Positions 15,070 to 20,541 of a stretch of 20,541 bases of DNA are shown here, piece by piece. Below the pieces are notes generated by a model, which made no database searches, was not told the origin of the DNA, and saw only the letters and a list, made by a program, of their open reading frames with translations. Position 1 is the stretch's first letter; each line of letters opens with the position of its first letter. Origin of the DNA: Acetatifactor sp. (GTDB lineage Bacteria; Bacillota; Clostridia; Lachnospirales; Lachnospiraceae). The translations under genes were made by a program, and so were the position numbers. The DNA lies in contig JAILPF010000316.1 of assembly GCA_024699575.1 (NCBI GenBank), positions 1-20,541 of the forward strand, read 5' to 3'.

Positions 15070-17166
15070 ATGGATTATAAGAAATTTCTGGAAGCCGAAT
15101 ATAATCAACGATATATATATAATATGCGCCCTGTTTTAAACAGGCGGGCGCTTTTTGCAGACACCACAGGAGAATATCTGAACCCTGATGAGCCGGAAGT
15201 GAATGACAAAGTGACAATTCGCTTCAGAACGGCTACAAACAACGTGGATCAGGTGTGTCTGGTCTGCAAGCATCAGAAAATACTGATGCATAAAGACGAA
15301 GTCAGAGGAGAATTTGACTACTATGCTACACAACTTCAATTGGGAAAGGAGAAAGTAACCTATCACTTTGAAGTGCATTCCGGCATGGTGACCTGTTATT
15401 ATGATGAACGTGGTCTGGTGCTGGATGAAAATGAGTATTATGACTTTGTGATTATTCCCGGGTTTCACACTCCGGAATGGGCAAAGGGTGCAGTGATGTA
15501 CCAGATTTACGTGGACCGCTTTTGTAACGGAGACCCCACTAATGATGTGGAGACCGGGGAATACTGTTATATCAACGAGCAGGTACGACATGTAAAGGAA
15601 TGGAATAAATATCCGTCCAAAATGGACGTGAGAGACTTCTATGGAGGAGATTTACAGGGTGTCCTCAACAAGATGGATTATCTACAGGATTTGGGTGTAG
15701 AGGTTATCTACTTCAATCCATTATTTGTTTCTCCGTCTAACCATAAATATGATATTCAGGATTATGACTATATAGACCCGCATTTTGGCGTGATTGTCAA
15801 TGAGCAGGGTGAAAATCTCGAACCGGACAGGAAAGATAATAAAGAAGCGACTAAATACATCAATCGCGTGACAAACAAAGAGAATCTGGAGGCGTCCAAC
15901 AGACTGTTCATCAAGGTGGTGGAGGAAGCTCACAGAAGAGGGATGCGAGTTATACTGGACGGTGTGTTTAATCACTGTGGTTCCTTCAATAAGTGGATGG
16001 ATAGGGAGCGCATTTATGAAAATGCACCGGGTTATGCAAAGGGTGCTTATGTCAGTGCGGACAGCCCCTATAGAGAATACTTTGACTTTTATGAGGAGCG
16101 CTGGCCATATAATGACAGTTACGATGGCTGGTGGGGGCATGACACACTCCCCAAGTTGAATTATGAAGGGTCCAGGCAGCTCATGGATTATGTGCTTTAT
16201 ATTGGACGCAAATGGGTATCTCCGCCGTTCAATGCGGACGGATGGAGACTGGACGTAGCTGCTGACTTGGGACACAGTCCGGATTTTAATCACCTCTTCT
16301 GGCAGGAATTTCGAGGAGCTGTGAAGCAGGCAAATCCCAATGCAATTATTCTGGCAGAGCATTACGGTAGCACCAGAGACTGGCTGCAGGGCAAGGAATG
16401 GGATACCGTCATGAACTATGACGCTTTTATGGAACCGGTTACCTGGTTTTTGACCGGTATGGAAAAGCACAGTGATGACTACCGCGAGGACTTATTGGGC
16501 AATGCAGATAGTTTTTGGAACGCGATGAAGCATCATACGGCAAGCTTTTCCACTCCCAGTTGGGAGGTGGCGATGAACCAGCTTTCCAACCATGACCATT
16601 CTCGCTTCCTGACTCGTACCAACCATAAGGTGGGCAGAATGGCTACCCTGGGACCGGAGGCTGCATCTCAGGATATTCATGAAGGGGTGTTCCGTGAGGC
16701 GGTTGTGATGCAGATGACCTGGGTTGGAGCACCGACGCTGTATTACGGAGACGAAGCAGGGGTATGTGGCTTCACGGACCCGGATAACAGACGTACCTAT
16801 CCCTGGGGAAATGAAAATCAGGGATTGATTCAGTTTCATAAGGATATTATTCGATTACGCAAGGAGAATCCGGAGCTTAGAAGAGGCTCACTAAAATATG
16901 TGGGTGGTGAGTACAATTATCTCGCCTATGCACGTTTCAATCGAAACGGTCAATGTCTGGTTCTGATTAACAATAATGATTATATACTGGAAAGAAAGTT
17001 AAGCGTCTGGGAGATCGGGACTCCAAAAGAAGGAGAGCTTTACACACTCATCCAGACAACGGAAGACGGATATTCACTGGAGGAACAGGTATTTCCACTG
17101 AAAAGCGGAAAGATTCTGATTCAACTTCCGGAGCATTCTGCAACAATCCTAAAGTATAGAAGATAA
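15070..17166 (+). CDS. Glycoside hydrolase family 13 enzyme (neopullulanase/maltodextrin-degrading type)
   Basis: Cytoplasmic alpha-glucan-degrading enzyme: 698 aa, no signal peptide. Residues ~20-130 are a beta-sandwich N-terminal domain resembling CBM34 (VNDKVTIRFRT), followed by the (beta/alpha)8 barrel from about 135 (AVMYQIYVDRFCNGDPTND). The four GH13 motifs are present: D297-G-V-F-N-H302; G-W-R-L-D395-V-A-A-D with the nucleophile; I-L-A-E430-H-Y-G with the acid/base Glu; and S-N-H-D509 as transition-state stabiliser. A charged insertion (about 245-275) precedes the first motif. The C-terminal ~80 residues form the usual beta domain. The pattern fits cyclomaltodextrinase/neopullulanase-like enzymes that cut imported maltodextrins; exact specificity is not readable. 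The ribosome site is weak (AGAGG). It stands alone between a terminator and tRNA genes. Confidence 0.9.
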   Translation: MDYKKFLEAEYNQRYIYNMRPVLNRRALFADTTGEYLNPDEPEVNDKVTIRFRTATNNVDQVCLVCKHQKILMHKDEVRGEFDYYATQLQLGKEKVTYHFEVHSGMVTCYYDERGLVLDENEYYDFVIIPGFHTPEWAKGAVMYQIYVDRFCNGDPTNDVETGEYCYINEQVRHVKEWNKYPSKMDVRDFYGGDLQGVLNKMDYLQDLGVEVIYFNPLFVSPSNHKYDIQDYDYIDPHFGVIVNEQGENLEPDRKDNKEATKYINRVTNKENLEASNRLFIKVVEEAHRRGMRVILDGVFNHCGSFNKWMDRERIYENAPGYAKGAYVSADSPYREYFDFYEERWPYNDSYDGWWGHDTLPKLNYEGSRQLMDYVLYIGRKWVSPPFNADGWRLDVAADLGHSPDFNHLFWQEFRGAVKQANPNAIILAEHYGSTRDWLQGKEWDTVMNYDAFMEPVTWFLTGMEKHSDDYREDLLGNADSFWNAMKHHTASFSTPSWEVAMNQLSNHDHSRFLTRTNHKVGRMATLGPEAASQDIHEGVFREAVVMQMTWVGAPTLYYGDEAGVCGFTDPDNRRTYPWGNENQGLIQFHKDIIRLRKENPELRRGSLKYVGGEYNYLAYARFNRNGQCLVLINNNDYILERKLSVWEIGTPKEGELYTLIQTTEDGYSLEEQVFPLKSGKILIQLPEHSATILKYRR

Positions 17167-17171
17167 AAGTC

Positions 17172-17219
17172 TTGCAATTTGTATCAAACTATGATACAAT
17201 TCCTCATTGTCAGGACAAT
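17172..17219 (+). promoter_or_regulatory. tRNA promoter overlapped by dyads
   Basis: TTGCAA (17172-17177) and TACAAT (17195-17200) are 17 bp apart. A perfect 8-bp dyad, TTGTATCA (17179-17186) and TGATACAA (17192-17199), covers the spacer and the -10 box. A second dyad, ATTGTC-AG-GACAAT (17206-17219), lies at the likely start site. Confidence 0.5.
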
Positions 17220-17235
17220 TTCTTGACAGGAATGT

Positions 17236-17317
17236 GGGTGGATTCCCGAGTGGCCAAAGGGGACAGACTGTAAATCTGCTGCAAATTGCTTCGGTGGTTC
17301 GAATCCACCTCCACCCA
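17236..17317 (+). tRNA. tRNA-Tyr (anticodon GTA)
   Basis: Acceptor stem GGGTGGA/TCCACCC (17236-17242 and 17310-17316), discriminator A at 17317. The anticodon loop CTGTAAA has GTA at 17270-17272. The T arm is GGTGG-TTCGAAT-CCACC. A long class II variable arm is present, as expected for bacterial tRNA-Tyr. No 3' CCA is encoded. The top pair of the anticodon stem (17263 A, 17279 C) is mismatched. Confidence 0.95.
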
Positions 17318-17320
17318 TCC

Positions 17321-17404
17321 GCTGGTGTGGCGGAATAGGCAGACGCAAGGGACTTAAAATCCCTCGGGGGCAACCTCGTGCCGGTTCAAGTCCGGCCACC
17401 AGCA
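17321..17404 (+). tRNA. tRNA-Leu (anticodon TAA)
   Basis: Acceptor stem GCTGGTG/CACCAGC (17321-17327 and 17397-17403), discriminator A at 17404. The anticodon loop CTTAAAA has TAA at 17355-17357 and reads TTA. A long variable arm (CGGGGGCAACCTCG) and T loop TTCAAGT are present. It lies 3 bp after tRNA-Tyr and is not followed by an encoded CCA. Confidence 0.96.
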
Positions 17405-17415
17405 GTATATATTTG

Positions 17416-17449
17416 AAAGCCTGAGAGCATACAGCTCTCAGGCTTTTTT
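17416..17449 (+). terminator. Intrinsic terminator of the tRNA pair
   Basis: GCCTGAGAGC (17419-17428) pairs perfectly with GCTCTCAGGC (17434-17443) around a 5-nt loop. Six T follow and complementary A residues precede it. Confidence 0.95.
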
Positions 17450-17633
17450 CTTCTGAGAGACATCTGGAAGTGAAAGGTCTGAAGTTGGATAGAGCAACAG
17501 GCACTGGATAATATGAGGACAATGATGAATGATGGGAAGACTGTGTGGTACTCTGTTGAAACTACGCCATTTCGGACTTCAACGAGAATGCTAAATAGTA
17601 CATAGTGTGATATACTTAAAAAAATGAAAATAT

Positions 17634-17663
17634 ATGTCCCTTTTTAATATAGCGCATCGTTAT
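17634..17663 (+). promoter_or_regulatory. Probable ECF-sigma promoter, copy A (autoregulation)
   Basis: ATGTCCCTTTTT (17634-17645), 11 bp, then TCGTTAT (17657-17663). The same two blocks with the same spacing recur at 18901-18930. Transcription would start about 20 nt before the sigma gene's ATG at 17691. Confidence 0.7.
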
Positions 17664-17690
17664 ATTAATAAAGGGCAAGGAAGGGCACCA

Positions 17691-18215
17691 ATGTTATTTC
17701 TACTTGCTTCAATCACAGATGAGAAAACAAAATCCAAGCTTGAAATGATTTATAATGCATATTCTGATGCCATGTACTATCGTGCCTACGGAATCTTACA
17801 TAATGTACATGATGCAGAGGACGTAGTGCAGGGAGCGTTTGTGAAGATTTTAGAAAATATTGATAAGCTGGAACAGCCTATCAGCAATCGGACCCGCAGT
17901 TTTGTGTTGATTATTGCTGAAAATAGAGCCATAGATCTTTATCGGAGAAAGAAGAAATATGGCGAAGTGGAATTGGAAGAGGATATACAAGAAGGTAGTC
18001 TATCTTTCCCCTACGAAGGGGAAGACTTAATTACAGAGCAGATATTGAAACTGCAACCTAAGGATCGAAATGTTCTGATACTTAAATATGTTCATGGATA
18101 TAATTATGCGGAGATAGCCCAAATCACAGACACAACAGAGGAAGCTGCAAAAAAGGCAGGGCAGAGAGCCAAGGAAAAGTTGGAAAAGATGTGTAAGGAG
18201 TTGGGAATGCTATGA
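17691..18215 (+). CDS. ECF-type RNA polymerase sigma factor
   Basis: A 174-aa alternative sigma factor with two domains. Region 2 (about 18-80) contains YSDAMYYRAYGILHNVHDAEDVVQGAFVKI and binds core polymerase and the -10 element. Region 4 (about 121-170), LQPKDRNVLILKYVHGYNYAEIAQ, then TEEAAKKAGQRAKEKL, is a helix-turn-helix for the -35 element. The start is placed at ATG 17691 because AAGGAAGGG stands just before it and because the upstream in-frame ATG (17634) is part of the putative promoter motif. The gene overlaps the next one (ATGA), the classic arrangement of a sigma factor and its membrane-bound anti-sigma factor. Base composition is more A+T rich than the housekeeping block. Confidence 0.9.
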   Translation: MLFLLASITDEKTKSKLEMIYNAYSDAMYYRAYGILHNVHDAEDVVQGAFVKILENIDKLEQPISNRTRSFVLIIAENRAIDLYRRKKKYGEVELEEDIQEGSLSFPYEGEDLITEQILKLQPKDRNVLILKYVHGYNYAEIAQITDTTEEAAKKAGQRAKEKLEKMCKELGML

Positions 18216-18883
18216 TGGATGAGTTGAAATTGACAAATGCTTTGAAGGAAGCGGATTTATTGTTATTGCAGCAGACACCCACAAGGGTACAATATGAACA
18301 TGAATTTTCGAGTCGATTTCACCGGAAAATTCGAAGATTGATTCGAAGGGAAACAAACCCGGTACTCTATAGAGTGGGCAAGGCGGCTGCTACAATTTTG
18401 CTCCTGCTTACAGTTGCAGGGGGAATCCTTTTGGGTACCAACGAGAAGGTGCGGGCTGATTTTGTGCAATGGATTATGCGTATATATAGTGAGAGGTTGT
18501 TTGGTTATTATAGCAGCTCGAATCAGGAAATCGATATTTCGCAGTATACAATGGAAAACATTGTGCCGAAAGAATACGGGCTTGTGGATAGGATTATGAA
18601 TGATGGATCATTAACAGAAATCTATATGAACCTTGCCGGAGAAATATTGTCCTTTACTGCGGTAGTGCCGGACGGGGCAAGTGATTTTTATATTGCATGT
18701 GACGAAAATGGAGCAGATGCGCCGATTATGATAAACGAATTAAATGCGGAAGTGTATATTTCAAAGAAGGATGGGGAATCGAACGCCATCGTGTGGACGA
18801 ATGAGGAAGGTGTATTGATGTCCATTAACGGCTACTTTGACGAACAGGAGTTAATTTCTTTTGCAGTGTTGATAAATAAGTAA
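18212..18883 (+). CDS. Single-pass membrane protein, probable anti-sigma factor with DUF4367-like C-terminus
   Basis: 223 aa. A charged cytoplasmic N-terminus (1-55, with RFHRKIRRLIRRETNP), one membrane helix at about 58-75, and an extracytoplasmic domain of about 145 residues. Its end, IVWTNEEGVLMSINGYFDEQELISFAV, resembles the DUF4367 pattern of Bacillota proteins found beside ECF sigma genes. No zinc-binding His-x3-Cys-x2-Cys motif is seen, so it is not a classic ZAS anti-sigma factor. It overlaps the sigma gene by 4 bp; ATG 18215 is an equally possible start. Likely role, by inference: to hold the sigma factor at the membrane until an outside signal is sensed. Confidence 0.75.
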   Translation: MMDELKLTNALKEADLLLLQQTPTRVQYEHEFSSRFHRKIRRLIRRETNPVLYRVGKAAATILLLLTVAGGILLGTNEKVRADFVQWIMRIYSERLFGYYSSSNQEIDISQYTMENIVPKEYGLVDRIMNDGSLTEIYMNLAGEILSFTAVVPDGASDFYIACDENGADAPIMINELNAEVYISKKDGESNAIVWTNEEGVLMSINGYFDEQELISFAVLINK

Positions 18884-18900
18884 AAAATTTTTTCATAAGC

Positions 18901-18930
18901 ATGTCCCTTTTTGTCCTTTTGCTTCGTTAT
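18901..18930 (+). promoter_or_regulatory. Probable ECF-sigma promoter, copy B
   Basis: ATGTCCCTTTTT (18901-18912), 11 bp, then TCGTTAT (18924-18930), identical in both blocks and spacing to 17634-17663. Sequence similarity continues downstream (TAAAG, AAGGAA). It places the small secreted protein, and perhaps the genes after it, under the sigma factor. Confidence 0.7.
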
Positions 18931-18962
18931 CATTATTAAAGACAAGGAAAGGAGGGGGAGAT

Positions 18963-19322
18963 ATGCGTAAATTGTTACCTACAGTGTTGGCACTTTCAAT
19001 CATGTTTACGCTGTGTATTCCAGTTCATGCTGAGGCAAGAAACAGTAACCAGATTATTCCGAGCCTGAGTATAAGTGGAACAACAGCTACATGTAAGCTA
19101 TCAGTGGTTTCCAGTAGTAATACATATCCATTAGAAGCCAGTGTATCGCTTATGAGAGGCAACACAACTGTCAAATCATGGTATGGTATCACTGCTAATG
19201 GTTATTTATCATTCAGTGATACAGTCAATGTATCAAAGGGAGATACTTATACTATGAAAACGACAGTTAAAATCAATGGAGTTTCGTATTCTGTAGCGGA
19301 TATTACGAAAACTTGTAAGTAG
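18963..19322 (+). CDS. Small secreted protein, unknown function
   Basis: 119 aa with a clear Sec signal peptide: MRKLL, a hydrophobic core at residues 5-20, and probable cleavage after V-H-A23. The mature part, about 95 aa, is rich in Ser, Thr and Val with alternating beta-strand patterns (SLSISGTTATCKLSV, EASVSLMRGN, YTMKTTVKINGVSYSV). This suggests a single Ig-like or beta-sandwich domain. It has two mature cysteines, C44 and the penultimate C118, which could form a disulfide. No membrane helix or wall-sorting signal is seen. AAAGGAGGGGGAG gives a very strong ribosome site. Downstream of promoter copy B, it is a likely target of the sigma factor. I do not recognise the family with confidence. 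Confidence 0.8.
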   Translation: MRKLLPTVLALSIMFTLCIPVHAEARNSNQIIPSLSISGTTATCKLSVVSSSNTYPLEASVSLMRGNTTVKSWYGITANGYLSFSDTVNVSKGDTYTMKTTVKINGVSYSVADITKTCK

Positions 19323-19551
19323 AAACAAAAAATGAGAATAAATTTCTTCTGAATGCTACAGAGGAGAATAGGACTATCCCAAGGAACTGGAAAAACTTCG
19401 TGAACTTATATAAGAAAAAATTCGAAAAAGCCTAATCTATAGTGAATTGTGCCATGTTTCCCTATATGAATGTACCATGTTTTTAATGAAGTTAAACATG
19501 CAGTTGCTAATACTACAAAGAAATTATTATTACAGAAAGAGGGAAAAAGAT
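19323..19551 (+). other. A+T-rich spacer, possible regulatory repeats
   Basis: No supported gene. CCATGTTT occurs twice (19452-19459 and 19475-19482, 23 bp apart), and the second copy can pair with AAACATG (19494-19500). A short stretch around 19375-19413 reads like the end of a helical protein (YPKELEKLRELI and stop) but is cut by an upstream stop codon and may be a remnant. No convincing promoter or copy of the ECF motif is visible. Confidence 0.3.
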
Positions 19552-20283
19552 ATGAGAGAACATTTAAAAATTTTTAATGTATTGTTGTGTGTAGCTATGG
19601 TAATGGGAACGTTTCCTTCAACATCTGTCTCTGCTGCCGAGGCTTTTGCCACAGAAGTCAGCGATAGTGAGGTAAAAGGAAAAGTAAGTTTGTCCAGTAG
19701 CTTTGAACTGGATGTTGTCGACCATTCCCTAGATGAATATTACTTGGAGGCAAATTTAAAACTTAGAGAATTAGGAAAAGTTGCTACTCGTAGAAGAGCA
19801 AATAAGTTTTTAGATGTTCATCATTATTATCAGTCAGGGCAAACTTGGAGTAATGACAAAATGAAAACGGAAAATCTTACAATTGGTAGTAGCGGATGTT
19901 GTTTAACTAGTTTCGCAATGATACAAAGATATCTAGGTGGTTCTAAAGACCCAGGTCAAGTAAACACAGCACTTGGCAATTCTGCATGTCCATTCAATTA
20001 TAGTCAAGCTGCAAAAATATTTGGATACAAAATTTTACATCAAGAGGCAAAAGAAGTTAGCGATAGCTCTGCAATTGATTTTATTGCCGGTTCTATTGAA
20101 AAGGGTAATCCTGTGTTGGTCGGATTAAAAAAGAGTAATGGCAGTACACATTTTGTTTGCGCGTTTGGGTATAGCGGTACAGATGTGTATATACATGATC
20201 CTGCTAGTAATCGAGATTATACCCACTTGAGCCAATATTTAGGAACTTATACTGTACATCGCCTTTATGTTTTCGGTAAATAA
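19552..20283 (+). CDS. Secreted C39-like papain-fold cysteine peptidase
   Basis: 243 aa. The start at 19552 gives a proper signal peptide: MREHLK, a hydrophobic core, cleavage near S-V-S-A28; GAGGG stands before it. Residues ~30-85 are a charged propeptide-like region. The C39_2-type domain (about 87-240) has the likely nucleophile in I-G-S-S-G-C116-C117-L-T-S-F-A-M-I, the His in S-T-H200-F-V-C-A-F-G-Y and the Asp in V-Y-I-H-D216-P-A. The doubled Cys replaces the usual G-C-G/x-P-T motif. A secreted form without a transporter is unlike the double-glycine-cleaving C39 domains of bacteriocin exporters. It could be a peptidase, a bacterial effector or an inactive fold. The gene is visibly A+T rich. 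The neighbour downstream begins after 38 bp. Confidence 0.75.
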   Translation: MREHLKIFNVLLCVAMVMGTFPSTSVSAAEAFATEVSDSEVKGKVSLSSSFELDVVDHSLDEYYLEANLKLRELGKVATRRRANKFLDVHHYYQSGQTWSNDKMKTENLTIGSSGCCLTSFAMIQRYLGGSKDPGQVNTALGNSACPFNYSQAAKIFGYKILHQEAKEVSDSSAIDFIAGSIEKGNPVLVGLKKSNGSTHFVCAFGYSGTDVYIHDPASNRDYTHLSQYLGTYTVHRLYVFGK

Positions 20284-20321
20284 TTGTTCCAGTGAACATT
20301 TTATAGAGGGGATGTGAAGAA

Positions 20322-20541
20322 ATGAAAAAAACAAAAGCACCTTTTATAATCGCTCTATTCGTGTTGTTGATGATCTTAGGAATATGTTCTGTATACTATT
20401 ATCATAAAAATCAGCGAGTCAAAAGCATTTTGCAGGAACTTCAACCTCAGCATGTAAAGCTGGAAACATTCATTAGCTATGGGGGAGATGACTGCTGTGA
20501 TTACACAGATACCATTGAAGTCAATGGGAATACATATGCAA
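20322..20541 (+). CDS. Membrane-anchored protein, unknown, 3' partial
   Basis: The first 73 residues are seen before the window ends. MKKTKAP is followed by one hydrophobic helix (about 8-26, IIALFVLLMILGICSVYYY), then a hydrophilic outside part beginning HKNQRVKSILQELQPQHVKLETF and containing a DDCCDY segment. GAGGGG lies upstream of the ATG. The 38-bp distance from the C39-like gene suggests the same transcript. A role as partner, substrate or protective protein of the C39-like product is possible but is not shown by the sequence. Confidence 0.6.
   Translation, partial: MKKTKAPFIIALFVLLMILGICSVYYYHKNQRVKSILQELQPQHVKLETFISYGGDDCCDYTDTIEVNGNTYA

Noticed and set aside
17223..17228. Perfect TTGACA just before tRNA-Tyr
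   Set aside because: Its -10 would fall inside the tRNA, where no TATAAT-like sequence exists at the right distance.
17634..17690. ATG 17634 as the start of the sigma factor
   Set aside because: This ATG is the first block of the repeated promoter motif and has no ribosome site. ATG 17691 has one.
19447..19551. Upstream in-frame start for the C39-like protein
   Set aside because: It would put about 35 residues before the signal peptide and has no ribosome site. ATG 19552 gives a normal secretion signal.
1..20541. CRISPR arrays, insertion sequences, phage genes and attachment sites
   Set aside because: I saw no regularly spaced direct repeats, transposase or integrase signatures, or tRNA-end duplications. 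The tRNA-Leu 3' end is not visibly repeated downstream.

Overview
The window looks like a chromosomal segment of a spore-forming anaerobe of the Clostridia, most likely a member of the Lachnospiraceae. This is inferred from the rqcP-yabP-yabQ-divIC-spoIIE-tilS-hpt-ftsH gene order, the sporulation genes, moderate base composition, strong AGGAGG-type ribosome sites and protein style. No database search was possible. Every gene I can support lies on the + strand.

Positions 1-7521 (metabolism, RNA and envelope). The left edge cuts into a leuA-type 2-isopropylmalate synthase. Its reading frame continues without a break into an AraC-type DNA-binding domain. Next come a membrane-anchored foldase of the PrsA/SurA type, a Cof-like HAD phosphatase, the CCA-adding enzyme, a CotS-like spore-coat kinase homologue whose DFE-like Asp is Asn, and a PEGA-domain lipoprotein.

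Positions 7522-14739 (conserved housekeeping and sporulation block). The HU gene has a strong promoter and a terminator. A highly structured 118-bp spacer follows, then rqcP, yabP, yabQ and divIC, which end at a terminator. spoIIE then has its own promoter, with a perfect Spo0A box and a 21-bp spacing to a TATAAT box. It is followed by tilS, hpt and ftsH (TTG start). This is essentially the Bacillus subtilis yabO-to-ftsH order. The SpoIIE here is only 379 aa and lacks the usual N-terminal membrane domain.

Positions 14740-17449. A 330-bp structured intergenic region with a terminator precedes a large cytoplasmic GH13 enzyme. Two tRNA genes follow, Tyr(GTA) and Leu(TAA), with a promoter covered by a perfect dyad and a strong terminator at the end.

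Positions 17450-20541 (accessory region). An ECF-type sigma factor overlaps a one-pass membrane protein that is probably its anti-sigma factor. Downstream are a small secreted two-cysteine protein, a secreted C39-like papain-fold protein and the start of a membrane-anchored protein. A 30-bp motif, ATGTCCCTTTTT-N11-TCGTTAT, occurs exactly twice in the places expected for ECF promoters: before the sigma gene and before the small secreted protein gene. This suggests an autoregulated extracytoplasmic response module. With the LeuA-AraC fusion, it is the most likely source of new biology here.
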